Assembly (NCBI GenBank): GCA_028551475.1
Contig: CM052354.1
Location: 8,748,001 to 8,812,000 of the forward strand
DNA: 64,000 bases
Direction: 5' to 3'
Source of the DNA: Casuarina equisetifolia
Taxonomy: Eukaryota > Streptophyta > Magnoliopsida > Fagales > Casuarinaceae
Both the position numbers and the translations under genes were made by a program. This document shows, piece by piece, positions 11,691 through 23,759 of the stretch; the first letter of the stretch is position 1; the number at the start of each line of letters is the position of its first letter. Below the pieces are notes generated by a model. The model was given only the letters and a program-made list of their open reading frames with translations, was not told where the DNA came from and did no database searches.

Positions 11691-12003
11691 ATGGACCTAG
11701 AAAATCCACAATAAGCCCAAATTCCTTAAAGGCTTATAGCTTGATTCTTTTTATTTTTAATGTAGTTTATACATACATAATTGAGAGCTAAGGAATTACT
11801 AGTCATAATATTTATGTGCTACACAAATAGGTCTCACTCGTTACAATTTTATAAGAGAAGTACTGACCCACACTAATACTTCCATATTTAAGGTATAATG
11901 AGAAAATATATGTCACTTTATTATACCAATTGACAATGATATTGATATATTCAAATATGAGAGTTTCTTGATGGCCATTGACATAAACCCAGATACAGTA
12001 AAA

Positions 12004-12620
12004 TCATGAAAATAGTCTAACAGGTAACTCTAACATGGACTCATCAAGAATTGACAGAAGACGACCAGTGGCTCTAAGGTAGGGGTTGATTCTCGCCTTC
12101 CAGGCGAGATAATTATTGCCCTCTAATTGGACGCCTACAGCAGGGATGGATGGGTTCACCGGAGGTGGCACAGGGAGTGGTGCAGCAGCAGCAACATGGG
12201 GTGGATTTCCCATCTAGAACAAAACAAGAACATAGGAAACAGCACAGAATCGAGTGGGCTTTCGCCGAAGGCTTGATTGATGCCAAATTGGAAAAACAAA
12301 TTCAAAAAATCGCAAAGATATTATGAAGAACAATCAAGAATAAGAATAGAACAACAAATAACAAACAAAAATATGGGGAAGAATAAAACTTGATTGATGA
12401 GAAATCTGTACGGCAGGTTCAGTTTTTATAGACCGATTTTACAGGAGAAAGGTTTGTGGTTGGTGGGACAACATCGGGCACGATGGCTGCAACAGGGATG
12501 CGCGTGGAAGAGAAGGTTTAGGGCTGACTGCATTTTCCACGTATACAGATTTAATCGACGTGGCAACACGTTGTGCAGGGGTACTGGTCCGATGTGGAGT
12601 GCTGACATGGCTTGAAGACT
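12004..12620 (-). pseudogene. Truncated copia 5' end: LTR/leader plus gag start
   Basis: Minus strand 12213-12004 encodes MGNPPHV then a proline-rich stretch and VQLEGNNYLAWKARINPYLR, the N-terminal Gag motif of plant copia elements. Upstream on the same strand (12214-12620) is a non-coding leader with a TATA-like tctataaaaactg near 12420, as expected of an LTR promoter. The rest of gag and all of pol are missing past 12004, so only the 5' tip of an element remains. No target duplication found. Confidence 0.6.
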
Positions 12621-12709
12621 TACAAAAATTTAAAATTCCTTTTCCCTCTCTGAAAATTTTTCCAATGAATGAAAATTCTTCCCAAAGTATAACGTATGTA
12701 TAATGCACT

Positions 12710-14820
12710 TATACATGTGATTTTAACATTTTATAAGGTATTTTCTCATCTTATCTTATTATATTCAAGACAACATACAACACAAAAATGAAAATGTAAC
12801 TATTATATACATTTAGTTTTGTAACCTTTTTTTTAGATAATACTATTCCTGCTTTTTTATTTACAACGTCACAACCACTCTTCATAAAAAGGAAATTTCC
12901 TTTTAAGTAAAAAGTCAAATCTTGTGGAATTTGTTCACTTTAACAATACATTAATATTACATAAATGCCGCAAAAAGCCTAAATTGGATATTTAGCTATT
13001 GTAAGAGTCCATTTTTGAGGACTTTCACACCCTGATGGTGGGAAAAATTCATATATTTTATAATCATTGTTTATAATGTTCAATCACTAATAATTTTTTT
13101 TAGTGAAAAGCGAGATAAGCTTGATATTTAAGCTAAAAGGATAGACTTTTTATAATTGATTTATGAATAAAAACCACCATAACAGGAAATCCTGAGAGTA
13201 AGCTAATAATTGACGTCTAAGTCAGTTTCTAAAAAGTTATGACAAGAAGCTTTCTAAATCTATTACTTATCAGATCATTTCTTAACATTTAAAATTAATC
13301 AAATTACTCTTTAATCTTAAATTACTATTTCTATTAGTATTTTTAATGAAAATTATGGTGTATAGGTACAAAAACGCAGCATAACTAATAAAATAATTAC
13401 TAAACAGGTAACATTAAAAATAAAAATAAAAAGGTTGAACAATTGATAACGGTTTTTGCAAATAGAATGGATGTTTGATCATCGCTACCTACCATATCTT
13501 GTCTTTGCCTGTCTTCCAGGAATCACAGAGGAGTGCATGGTAAAAGTTTAGGGTGTAGGCTTCGACTCGTATATGCTGTCCAACACATGGGCCATTCAAA
13601 ATGTACGTGGAACAAAATCGAGAAAAAATAGCAATTTTAAATGACATGCGTACGGGATTTTTAATACTCTTTGATTAAACATGATACGGATGAGTTGATA
13701 TTCAAATAAAAGAGTTACTAAGCAAAAAGTTAATAAAAGAGATAAACATCTTTCACTTTAATCCAACTTTCACAGTAAGAAAGCACACTTAAAAGAATCT
13801 TCATAAATTGTAAAAGGCTTGACGATAATTAGAATTTAATAATTATTTTATTTCAGGTTTCATAAGAATGGAGATTTTTTTTTCTTTTTTCTCTTTTTTC
13901 CATGAAATTTATAGATTTTTTTTTTTTACTATTTTAAGTCTCATGAGAACAGAGATTATTTTATTCCAGTCGTCTACTCTCTCTCTTCGGCCAACAACAA
14001 AAATGGCCAGTTGCAAAGAGCAAGAGAAGAGCCGGTACTGACAAAAGGAGTCCGACAGAAAATTTAGGTATTGAGGATGCTTATTTCGTTGGAAATGGAG
14101 ACATTTAAACTTGGCCTTATTAATGGCAAGGGTATATCTTTTACTACCTATAAGTTTAAGAAGTCTTTTTGTTTTAACATAACATCAGAGCTATGAGCCC
14201 TCCTTTCTGATGTGTTGTGATAGACTCTTAACATCTTCAATTTGTTTATCACTGACATTTCTTCTATTGTGCCTCTTATTTTTTATGAGCTCTAGAATGA
14301 ACTTTTTTACTTTAGTATTAAGAAATAGAGGAAATGAGAATGACAGAAAGTAAAATAATGACTTTGGAAATTCTCCATTATCGGTCGCCTTATAACGACT
14401 GCCATGCCGTCCAACTATTTTGGCTCCCCCTTCCTCCTCGATTATATGGCTCTCAACTGTGTCTTAAGCAATAAGATATATATATATAATGCTGAGAACA
14501 CCAGCAAGTCACTCATGTAATCAACTACGAAACAACGTGTTCAATAAGATTAGATTCGACTGTTTACTTCTAAGTTTGGAATGCTAGTGTGCGCATCAAT
14601 ATTGACGATCATTTTTTAAAAAAAAAAAAGGACAAAAAACCGTGCTCTTTTCGAGCAAGCATGTTAGCTATTTTGGCGTTATTGGTTTCAGATTAAAATG
14701 CAAATGCATCAGAAAATAAGCTTATTTTTCTTGCGTTAAAAGTTATTGATTGTTATAACTTCTCTTGTTTGATTGCCCCGATTGCGTGATGATCTTGGTA
14801 TCTTGGTAAACAAAGAAATA
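12710..14820. other. AT-rich intergenic stretch, no gene seen
   Basis: No coding frame or recognised protein motif. It holds homopolymer A/T runs, a short TA run near 14480 and several degenerate segments. A short ATG frame near 14004 (MASCKEQEKSRY then stop) is not supported by anything else. Confidence 0.5.
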
Positions 14821-14825
14821 ACCGA

Positions 14826-15190
14826 CTATGTCACAATCCTCAACTGAATTAGAATATAGAGTTTTGCAAGACCATTTAGTTGCTTAGGTTATTTGGAGAT
14901 CTTAGAGTAGTTATTCCTCGCTTAGTTTCACTTCATTGTAATAATGTGGTAGCTACACATATTGTGGCAAACCCTATCTTTTACTAGAAAATAAAACATA
15001 TCAAGATAGAGTACCATTTTATATGATATAAGATCTAAAGGGACATTACCAAAATGTATTATGTTAACATGCAATAGCAACCTACAAATCTGTTTACAAA
15101 ACCTTTGTATAACTCACAACATGATCATCTATTGTCCACGCTTAAAGTATTTAATTTGTACAAATCTCTAACTTAAGAGAGAGTATTGTG
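14826..15190 (+). pseudogene. copia RNase H C-terminal relic
   Basis: Plus-strand translation shows SQSSTELEYRVLQ, then VATHIVANPIFY, KIKHIKIEYHFI and LFTKPLYNSQHDHLLSTLKV. These match, in order, the RNase H end of copia polyproteins (SSAEAEYRAL, ANPIFHERTKHIE, LFTKAL). Stops interrupt it throughout. The purine-containing ttaagagagagtattgtg just after it (about 15172-15190) sits where a polypurine tract and 3' LTR start would be. No matching gag or 5' LTR is visible upstream. Confidence 0.75.
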
Positions 15191-15434
15191 AAAGGTGGTG
15201 TTGTGGGCCATTATACCTTATTTGATGTTCTAGGGTCGTGTACATTTGAACAAGCCCAACCCATTTTCTTATTCATATGGTGTATTTTTAGTGTGAAGTG
15301 GCTGAGAAACATTCTTAAGAAATTGTGAATAGAACCTACGCCACGGGAATTTTCCACGTGGATCATGTTCAAGTTTTCTTCCAGCGTTTTCATTTTCCAG
15401 CTTCGCAGTATAAGCTTCAAGAAATACCAATCTG

Positions 15435-15560
15435 ACAGGAAGAAGAAACAAATATTAAGCCCAAGACTTGTCATGGGACTTTAGGACAGTTAAGGCTGAG
15501 CAGTGGTGCAACCAGGTACCTCAGACCGATGACACACGGCATCCTTTCACGCTTTCAATC
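15435..15560 (-). pseudogene. Fragment related to the membrane-protein gene at 25.6-26.0 kb
   Basis: Minus-strand sequence aligns with 25905-26020. LRYLVAPLLSLN here corresponds to LRYAVPPLIILT there, and HDKSWA to QDKSWA. Small length changes put the two parts in different frames and a stop follows DKSWA, so this copy is broken. The hydrophobic continuation of the other copy is not preserved here. Confidence 0.5.
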
Positions 15561-15569
15561 AAGGTGAAA

Positions 15570-16890
15570 TTGGCTGCTCTCATATGGAAAACGGAGAATA
15601 AAGCCGCATGTAATTTACAGAGAGGGCCGCAATAGGGTCTTCATTGAGTTCCCAGGGAGGAAACCTACTCCCTGCAACATGACTCTGCTCCAACACACAA
15701 TGGAAGTCTTCTCCCTCTGCCAAGGCTTTTTGCACACGCTACAGACTGCAGCAGCATAGGCTTCTCCCTATTTTTTTGCTTTTCTTTTTTTTCCCGCTAT
15801 TGTATAGTTGAAAAACCTCTTTATATAGAGGTTTGAATTGTATACTTTCCTTTATCATGGTATTTTACTTCTCCTATTTTTTATAAGGTTTGATCTTATT
15901 CATTAACAAACAAGATTTTGATACTATTTTCACTTCTCTTGACAATGTGTGAAGAAAATCTATAAAAAGAAGAAACTATACCCGGTTGAAAATTACCATA
16001 GACATAAACACCAACAAACAAGATTTACATTACACTAAAATAAGAATAGCAAAAATAGTGTAAGAAACCATAATTGCAAGGCAAAGGGACCTATTACAAC
16101 ACTACATAGAACAAAACATTGCTTCAACTATCCTACAAAAGGTTTCTCTTCATTACATTGTTTTGGTTGAGTAAATGGTTTTATAATAGCCTTCACTAAG
16201 TATATGGAAGCAAATCTTGTTAGACAAAGATTACACGTAAACATTAAATGCCTCATCAATTGCAACGCACACTGGGTCAATGAGGTCCCACGCTTAAAGA
16301 GAGGTCTCTATTTGCAAAGACGTGAGATGCTGTTGGCACTTCTCTTTACGTGGTTGAGCGCTCTTTAGGACTTATAGCTATCTTATGTGTGCAAGTGGTT
16401 TTTCTTTAACAACCTTGACTTCTCTCTCTAGTGCTTTTTATTATTATTATTATTTTCCTTCCTTCTTTATTGTAACCCTATATTCTCTGTGGTTCTTTTT
16501 TTTTTTGTTTTTTTATTAGGATATTCACTAACGCACAATGCAATACACTTGTGTGTTGCCCTTTTTCCTATATGTTGGTATAGTCCTTGTAAGAGGTTGA
16601 AATTAGGGTTGCTTTACTCCTGTTTATATATAACTTTTTAGATTAGAATGTTTATTATTATAACTGTATACAAAGAGTTTACGATATCTATGGTTTTGTC
16701 TTTTTTTGTAATTAATTTTGATTTTATTTTATCAATAAATAAGTTTTTCTTTTAAACCGGTAAGAGTTTATCAAATTTTTTATTTTCAATAGTGAAGCAC
16801 ATATAAAATACAACACCCTTTGCTCGGATAAAGCCCAACGAATGTAGTAGAATTTATTTCAACAATGAACTGCATCTCATTTCCTTTCAC
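15570..16890. other. Intergenic stretch, nothing firm
   Basis: A short plus-strand open stretch around 15600-15750 (VIYREGRNRVFIEFPGRKP in part) is not recognised. The remainder is AT-rich with ATT and T-run low complexity near 16440 and 16500. Confidence 0.4.
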
Positions 16891-17671
16891 AATTGCAGTA
16901 CGAATTACTGATTTCATCCAATAAAAATGACAAAAAAAAAAGGTCGATCAATTACACGAACTCAAATCACAATGCTCAAAACAAATAATAATAATAATAA
17001 TAATAAATAAATAAATAAAGCTGTAAGTAATTTAAGATGATGAGTTCTTAACAACCTCAATAATCTTCGACGCAGAGCATCCTCTGCACTTCCAACCAAA
17101 TTCAAACAGCCTAGACTTGCTTTAAAAAAAGAGGAGGAGCTCTTCGCGCGTCACCAGCAAAAGCTACGGTAATGCCTTTCTCACGCGCAAAAATCACACA
17201 TGTCCCTGCGTGGCCACGAATTATGATGACTCATTTAGAGAATTTGCTCTCGCACAAGGTATAAACCATTGATGGCCAATATTTCTCTATCATAATAAGA
17301 TGGTATGAATTAAATTTGAAGCCTATTAATTTTAATATCTTAATTCATATCATTTATATTAAGGTAGACTAACATAACTTAGAGAACTCTATCAACATCA
17401 TTTGAGCCATTGGAAAACAGTGTTCTTAGTTATTTTAGTCCTGGAATCTTGGGGTTCACCATAAATAGTGAAATAAAAAAACCAAAAAAGATGGTGATAT
17501 GTAACAAAACATAAAAATACATGTTGGCAATGTCTTGCTTATGGACATCAAATAAATTCATCTTTTTTGGTTTTTCTTTTTCTTTTTCCTCCTCTATGGG
17601 TTTAGTTAAAAGGCACAAAAACCTACCTTAAAAATTAATTCAAAAGTTAGAAGATCTTTTTTTTTATAACT

Positions 17672-17733
17672 CTATTTTAGATGTCTTCTTCTTGATGTGA
17701 GACTATTTTAGATGTCTTCTTCTTGATGTGAGA
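17672..17733. repeat. 31-bp tandem duplication
   Basis: Two adjacent copies of a unit beginning ctattttagatgtcttc start at 17672 and 17703 with no mismatches seen. Identical copies suggest a recent slippage event. Confidence 0.9.
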
Positions 17734-18552
17734 CTTTCATGTTGCATACAAATTTAAGATTTTCACCATCATTGTTGTAATACCATATTTTGTTGGTTTC
17801 ACCTAATGATTGTAGTAAAATTTATTACAACTATCAACTGTATCTTGTTTCCTTTCACGATTATCATCTTTATTTTTGGTAATGTTGGAGGGTGCTAGAC
17901 AACAAATTCCTCGACTTTCGTGCCAACAATATATAACAATCAATATATATATATTGTTGACTAGAAATTTAGAACATTAAAGAAAATATCAAAATAATAA
18001 AAAGTTACTTATTTTTCCAGTACGAATTACTGGTTTCACCCAATAAAGACAACAAAAAAAGGTCGGTCAATCGCAGAAACTCAAAAAGAAGCTGTAAGTA
18101 ATTTAAGATGTTGAGATCTTAACAGCCTAATCTGCATAAGATGCCTATAAGTCAGCCTGCCGGGCCATATTATTGCTGGGAACGCGTCTAAATGCCAAAC
18201 TAGTTACGAATTTTACTACAAAAAGAAACTGCGTCGCTTGAGGTGGGTTCTACATGGACAAGTGCTTCAAAAGCAAATACAACCTTTAGTTAACTGATCT
18301 AAGTTCCTGCGCTAGTTTCCCTTTTACTCTCACTCTTTGTTTAAATTAGCTCCTTAAGAATTTTCTCTTGTAAGCGATTGAGTAGAGAAACATCCCAAAA
18401 TACTCGGCCTTGGATAAACGAGATGATAATTGTTAAATGATGTATTCTTGTAGATTTATAACCAGCTCATTAGGCCCATTTTTTATAGTCACCCTAGCTA
18501 GTTTTCTTCTTCTTATTCTTCTGGTTGTGACTTATGCCTTGTAGCTCTGCGC

Positions 18553-18588
18553 CTTCTTCTTCTTCTTCTTCTTCTTCTTCTTCTTCTT

Positions 18589-18619
<31 letters not shown>
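18553..18619. repeat. CTT trinucleotide microsatellite
   Basis: About 22 uninterrupted TTC units. The poly-serine reading frame over it (18534 onward) is a by-product of the repeat and not a gene. Likely length-variable between individuals. Confidence 0.97.
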
Positions 18620-19018
18620 TTCCCTACGTACCTATATATGTTCATTTCTATACAAAGTTGTTTTTGATGGTTTTCAGCTCAATTCGGTGTTGAACAATAA
18701 TAATGCTTGGAGTGTCACAAATCCATCATAAAGCGTTTCCATAGATCCACAAGAACTCGATCCGATATTGAAAGAAATACCTTAGAGCACAGGTCTTGTC
18801 TTGCGATGTTAAACCTAAGATCGAAAGTGATAAGGGGTGGATTTCTGAATCTCGATATACGACGCAGCGCATCCTCTGCACTTCCAACCAAATCCAGACA
18901 GCCCTAGACTTGCTCTGGAAACAGTGGAGGAGCTCTTTATGGCGGCGTCCATTTTTCTCGACTTAGATAAATATCCAAGTTAGAAGTCATCGTCAACCGA
19001 TAAAGCAAAAGTCTTCAA

Positions 19019-19150
19019 CTATCTACTCCGCCTCAAAGGATCAAAGCGTGCACAACACAAAAAGTGATCTTCCCGAACAAAACCTTCTTTCCTCAAAGCA
19101 GCATAGTATTCAAGCACCCTGTAGTCATGCTTTTCGTTTCGGTTAAAATT
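19019..19150 (-). CDS. Possible terminal exon of an unrecognised host gene
   Basis: The minus strand has an open stretch of about 44 codons that ends in TAG (19019-19021). It includes KHDYRVLEYYAALRKEG and FVREDHFLCCARFDPLRRSR. Composition is protein-like rather than low-complexity, and a possible acceptor (cgatag) lies just upstream near 19155. No upstream exon was located. It could be a real last exon, a fragment or a chance frame. Confidence 0.3.
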   Translation of the reverse strand, partial: NFNRNEKHDYRVLEYYAALRKEGFVREDHFLCCARFDPLRRSR

Positions 19151-19756
19151 TAAAGCTATCGTTCATATTATCCTCTAAACCTAAGATTGGTCTTAACAAA
19201 TAAACCCCTAATCAGATTATCAAGATTATCCTCACCGCTCGTGCTCCCGCTGGCGTGAAGAAGACGGGGACGACAAGCGGAGCCTATCACGTTGGACATT
19301 ATTCGTCGTCGTCGTCGTCTCTCCCGTACACATCAGGTCGTCGTCTCAGAAATCCATTAATCTGTGATTGATTCGTCTCGGGGTATACGTGCGTCTATCC
19401 TACAAATTAATCTGTGTTTAGGCTGAGATAGCGGCGATGATTCAGTCATATTACTCAGTCTGATACGGTGAGCGGATATCTATCCTGACAAAGATCACGA
19501 AACATAAAACATAACCATCTACTATTATTGATCATGAGAATAAAACATAGTGGGACTAAGTTTTTCCTGACAGAATTACATAGAAATTAACTTTCACAGG
19601 CAGAACTACTGCAGTAAAGAAACCCAAAACTGCACTGACTTCAGTCAAGAACAAGTACACTCATAACTTTGCAAGCTTCTATCATAGTACCGCTATATCA
19701 TACTATAACGGCATGGTCAACTGATTCCCATTACAACTGCATCACAATAGAAATGA

Positions 19757-19838
19757 TCATCGGTTGATTTCGACTTCAGTCAGCTCGATTTCAACTGGAT
19801 GAGGCGGTGGTTCTGCTTCTTCTTGACGCTGGGCCACG
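19757..19838 (-). pseudogene. Membrane-protein gene, last codons (3' of gypsy insertion)
   Basis: Reading on the minus strand from the target site gives AQRQEEAEPPPHPVEIELTE followed by VEINR and a TGA at 19757-19759. It joins in frame, across one copy of the CCACG target site, to the hydrophobic frame at 25604-26013. This is the charged C-terminal tail of the interrupted protein. Confidence 0.65.
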
Positions 19839-20262
19839 TGTCGCATGTCTCTTGTTTTGGTTAAATAGTTTGTTAAAACGTTGCTAGTTTTGGGCTCTTG
19901 TGTGGACTGTAACGTGTGGGCATATGTGGCCCAAGTCCATATTTTGTAGTATCCAGGGTAAAATCGTAACAGCCCTTGTGTATTGTAAAAGGGGGATTCC
20001 GATGGGAAGAACCCTAGACTGTTTTATGAAAAAGCTGATGCTTGTGTTCGGTGCTGTGTCCCCTTGAAGATGCAGAGGTGCTGTTTCCCTTTTGATGCAG
20101 GTGTGTTGTGTCTACTCTGATGCAATTTCTTATTTATTATATTAGGACTGTGTAGTAGAAAGATAGCTAGAAGAAAGAAAAGTAGTAAGCCAGACCATGG
20201 AGCAGATTGGCCATTATAGTTCTGACGGACAGATTCTGTTAGGAATAAAGTTGTTTGCGACA
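19839..20262 (+). repeat. 5' LTR of gypsy element
   Basis: 424 bp. Hand comparison with the 3' LTR finds 11 mismatches, no gaps (about 2.6 percent), all transitions. Confidence 0.96.
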
Positions 20263-20294
20263 ATTTGGTACCAGAGCCACCGCCAGAAGTCCAG

Positions 20295-21760
20295 ATGGCC
20301 GACAATCAACTATGGGTTCGTATCCAAGCAGATTTAGACCGCCGCCAAGCGGAAAGTGAAAAAAAACAAAAGGAAAGAGAAAAAAAATGAGATGAGTTGG
20401 AAAGAAAAATGAAGGCTGATATTGAAAAAAAAATCCAGGATGTTGAACGAAAAATTCAAGCTCAATTCCTCCAGCAACAGGATTCTTTTCAACGGATCCT
20501 TCAAACTGCCCAATCCCAGCAAGTGGGCTCCGACCCCTTTTCTTCGGGAATCCATTATTCTGGGGTAAAAATTGAGGAATTAGATAAGGAGGCAAGAGAG
20601 GAAGCTTTTCATAAAGGTAACCGAGTACCTTTTTCCAGGAAGAGAGAGAAAGGCATTAAAAAGGAGGAGGAAGAAGACGAAGAAGGAGAGGAGAGAAACC
20701 GAGTAACTCTTTCCAGGAGGAGAGAGAAAAGCATAAAAAAGGAGGAGGAAGAAGACGAAGTAGAGGAGGAGAGAGAAGATCAAGAAAAAGACGAAAATGG
20801 AGGTCATAACTCACATTTCCATGGGTTGGTGGGGAGGAGGAATAAAAGTCACAGAGAGAGACTTTTTAAAAGAAAGGAGGAGGAAGAGTACACAGATGAA
20901 GGAATCTTTCAAGAACCTTATAGAGAAATAAGAAGGCCTACACGGGTTGTACATGTAAGACCCAGTCAGAACAATCTAAAGTTTGATTTTCCTAAGTTTT
21001 TGGGTGGTAGTGATCCAACAGGATGGATAAATCGAGCAGAGCAATTTTTTCATTTCAATAATACCTGAGAAAGAGATAAGGTCCCTATTGCTTCGTGGCA
21101 TCTTGAAGGAGGGGCGCACATGTGTGTAGAATGGCTGCAGAAGAAGGCAAGAGGTCGGCTAATAACTTGGCCCCTTTTGACTAATGCTCTCATTCGACGT
21201 TATGGTCCAACCATTTATCGAAATGGCCTCATGGATTTGATTTTTCTACAGCAAACAGGCTCGGTGGAGGACTATGAGGTAAAATTTATGGAAACTCTTT
21301 TTAGGGTTGATGATATGCCTGAAGGACAAGAACTTATTTACTTCCTAGCAGGTTTAAAAGAAAGCCTTAGAAAAGAAGTACAATCTAGAAAACCCATGGA
21401 TTTGGAGGATGTAATTGGGTTAGCTTACTTATGGGAGGTGAAAGATACGCCAACTAGAAAGGAAAAAAATTATGTCCATAAGGCAGCAAACTCGGGGACT
21501 AACAATTGGCAAAAAAATGTTAGATCATATAAAGGTGCAAAAAAATTGACAGCAAAAGAAGTGCAAGAAATGAGGGAAAAGAATCTTTGTTTTAACTGTG
21601 ATGAGAAGTATTCTCCTGGTCACCGCTATAAGAATAAATTGTTTGTTTTGATAGATGAGGATGATGCAAGTGAGTCAGAGGAAGAGGCAAGAGTAGTGCC
21701 AGAAATGGTGGAGGAAGTGCAGGAAGTGCAGGAGATTGTCGATCTAGCCCCTAAGATATC
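20295..21760 (+). pseudogene. gypsy gag (broken)
   Basis: The frame opens at ATG 20295 (MADNQLWVRIQADLDRRQAE), with TGA stops at 20388 and 21066 that both look like CGA to TGA changes. A lysine/glutamate-rich coiled-coil-like region contains a duplicated 78-bp unit (about 20622-20777; NRVPFSRKREKGIKKEEE then NRVTLSRRREKSIKKEEE). The capsid part follows (KFDFPKFLGGSDPTGWINRA, then ITWPLLTNALIRRYG). The zinc knuckle reads CFNCDEKYSPGHRYK, with its third cysteine replaced by tyrosine. The stops mean no full Gag is made. Confidence 0.9.
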
Positions 21761-21769
21761 TTTAAAGGC

Positions 21770-22121
21770 CATGAGAGGTGAGACATCTGCTGGTATGATG
21801 AGAGTCATGGGTGCTTTCGAAGGAAAGGTTAATAAAGCATGCATTTTAATAGATTCCGAGAGTTCACACAATTTCTTAAGCACCAAGTTGGCAAGAAAAT
21901 GGGGTTTAAAACCTAATGGAGGTAAAAACTTGGAGGTTGAGATAGCTAGTGGGGATAAAATGATGACTGAAGGGTTATGCAAAGGAATAGAGCTGATAGT
22001 ACAAAAAGTCAAAATGAAACTAGATTTCTTTCTTTTGCACATACCAGGAACTGAGGCCGTGCTAGGAGCTAGGTGGCTCAAGACCTTAGGGAATATAGTG
22101 TAGAATTTTAAGCTTTTAAAG
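21770..22121 (+). pseudogene. gypsy protease (broken)
   Basis: In the same frame as gag, KACILIDSESSHNFLS near 21836-21880 is the retropepsin active-site segment. The usual D-S-G is D-S-E here, so catalysis is unlikely. It ends LGARWLKTLGNIV with a TAG at 22101 where tryptophan is expected, before the reverse transcriptase. Confidence 0.85.
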
Positions 22122-23747
22122 ATGACATTTCAAGTTGGAAAAAAACAAATTACTTGGCAAGGAATGAAAAAGGGAGAGAATCAAGTAGTTGGTGGGGAAC
22201 AATATAGGAAAGAGTTGAAACAAATGGGAATGGGTTTGTTGCTACATATACAAACTATGACTAAGGAAAATAGTGAGGAGTTTAAGGATAAAGGTGTTGG
22301 AGAGGCAGTTAATGACTTAGACCAGTTTAGAAAGAAATTTAAGAGGCTGTTGCAGAAACATACAGCGTTGTTTGAGGAACCAGTAGGCTTACCTCCACCT
22401 AGGGAGTTTAATCACCGAATACCATTGAGGGAAGGGAGTGAGCCCATAGCCTCTAGACCATATCGTTACCCACATTACCAAAAGTCTGAGCTGGAAAAAA
22501 TGGTGATACAATTACTGGAGTCAGGTGCTGTTAGACCTAGTACAAGTCCTTATTCATCTCCTGTATTGTTGGTAAAGAAACAGGATGGGTCTTGGCGATT
22601 GTGTGTGGATTACAAAGCATTAAACAAGCAAACAATCAAGGATAAATTCCCCATTCCTACGGTAGATGAGTTTATGGACGAATTATATGGGGCAAGATTT
22701 TTCACGAAGCTTGATCTCAGGTCAAGATACCATCAGATTAGGATGCAGCCTGAAGACATCTATAAAACAGCCTTTCAGACACATCAAGGTCGCTACGAGT
22801 ATTTGGTGATGCCTTTTGGCTTGTGTAATGCTCCATCAACTTTCCAAGCCCTGATGAATGCTGTATTCAAAGAATTCCTACGTAAGTTTGTTTTAGTTTT
22901 CTTTGATAACATCTTGATTTATAGCAAGACTTGGCAGGAACACGTGAAACATGTAGAAAAGGTGTTTGGGGTATTGGAGACTCATAAGTTGTTTGTCAAA
23001 AGAAGCAAATGCTCGTTTGGACAGCCATCAGTGAACTACTTAGGGCATGTAATCAGTGCTGAAGGGGTTTCAATGGACAAAGAGAAAATACAGACGATGC
23101 TAGAATGGAAACTACCACAACAAGTGAGTGGGTTACGTGGATTTTTAGGGCTGACTGGTTATTACAGGAGGTTTATTGTTGATTATGGTAAGATTGCAGC
23201 CCCCCTTACTGCGTTACTCAAGAAAAATAGCTTCAAATGGAACTCTACAGCAATGGATGCTTTTGAGAAGTTAAAAAATGCCATGGTTTCTGCACCAGTC
23301 TTAGCTCTCCCCAATTTTCAACAAGATTTCATTTTAGAATGTGATGCTTCAGGGGCGGGAGTTGGTGCTGTTTTGACACAAGAAGGACATCCAATAGCAT
23401 TTTATAGCCAAGCATTGAAGGGGAAAAATGCTCTTTTGTCAACCTATGAAAAGGAACTAATGGCTGTAGTTTTAGCAGTGAATAAATGGAGGAACTACCT
23501 ATTAGGGAGGAGGTTTATAGTGAGAACAGATCAGCGAAGTTTGAAACACCTATGGGAGCAGAAGATTACTACACCAGCCCAACAAAAATGGTTGGTAAAA
23601 TTGATGGGGTTTGACTTCGTAATAAAGTATAAACCTGGAAGAGAGAATAAGGCTGCTTATGCACTTTCTCGCAAGGGAGGTCACTGGATTGTGGTGAGCT
23701 TAAGGGAAACTTGCAAACAATTTCTGCCCCTGTTCCGTTATGGGTAG
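22122..23747 (+). pseudogene. gypsy reverse transcriptase-RNase H
   Basis: A 541-codon open frame. The RT palm motifs are SPVLLVKKQDGSWRLCVDYK, TKLDLRSRYHQIRM and MPFGLCNAPSTFQ. The catalytic box reads VFFDNILIYS, where F-x-D-D is expected, so the second metal-binding aspartate is asparagine. RNase H shows FILECDASGAGVGAVLTQ, STYEKELMAVV and RTDQRSLKHL. AAYALSRK replaces AADALSRK. After about 23700 the correct reading (VPLWVEPVQDEVK) lies in another frame, showing a frameshift before the integrase. Long but not functional as read. Confidence 0.93.
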
Positions 23748-23759
23748 AACCAGTTCAAG

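Larger units (their letters stand above)
16800..18950. repeat. Local duplicated non-coding segments
   Basis: Two blocks recur in order. Block A (16870-17060, with gaattactgatttcatcc, aaggtcgatcaatta and gctgtaagtaatttaagatg) matches 17840-18130. Block B (17085-17155, with gcatcctctgcacttccaac and ctagacttgct) matches 18866-18935. The second copy is stretched by about 700 bp, including the CTT repeat. Another piece (17211-17260, cacgaattatgatg) recurs at 26170-26220. Function unknown. Confidence 0.65.

Noticed and set aside
18534-18731. Serine-rich open frame
   Set aside because: It is the translation of the CTT microsatellite with no protein-like sequence around it.
20239-20807. Several minus-strand frames rich in Phe/Leu
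   Set aside because: They are antisense shadows of the A/G-rich gypsy gag.
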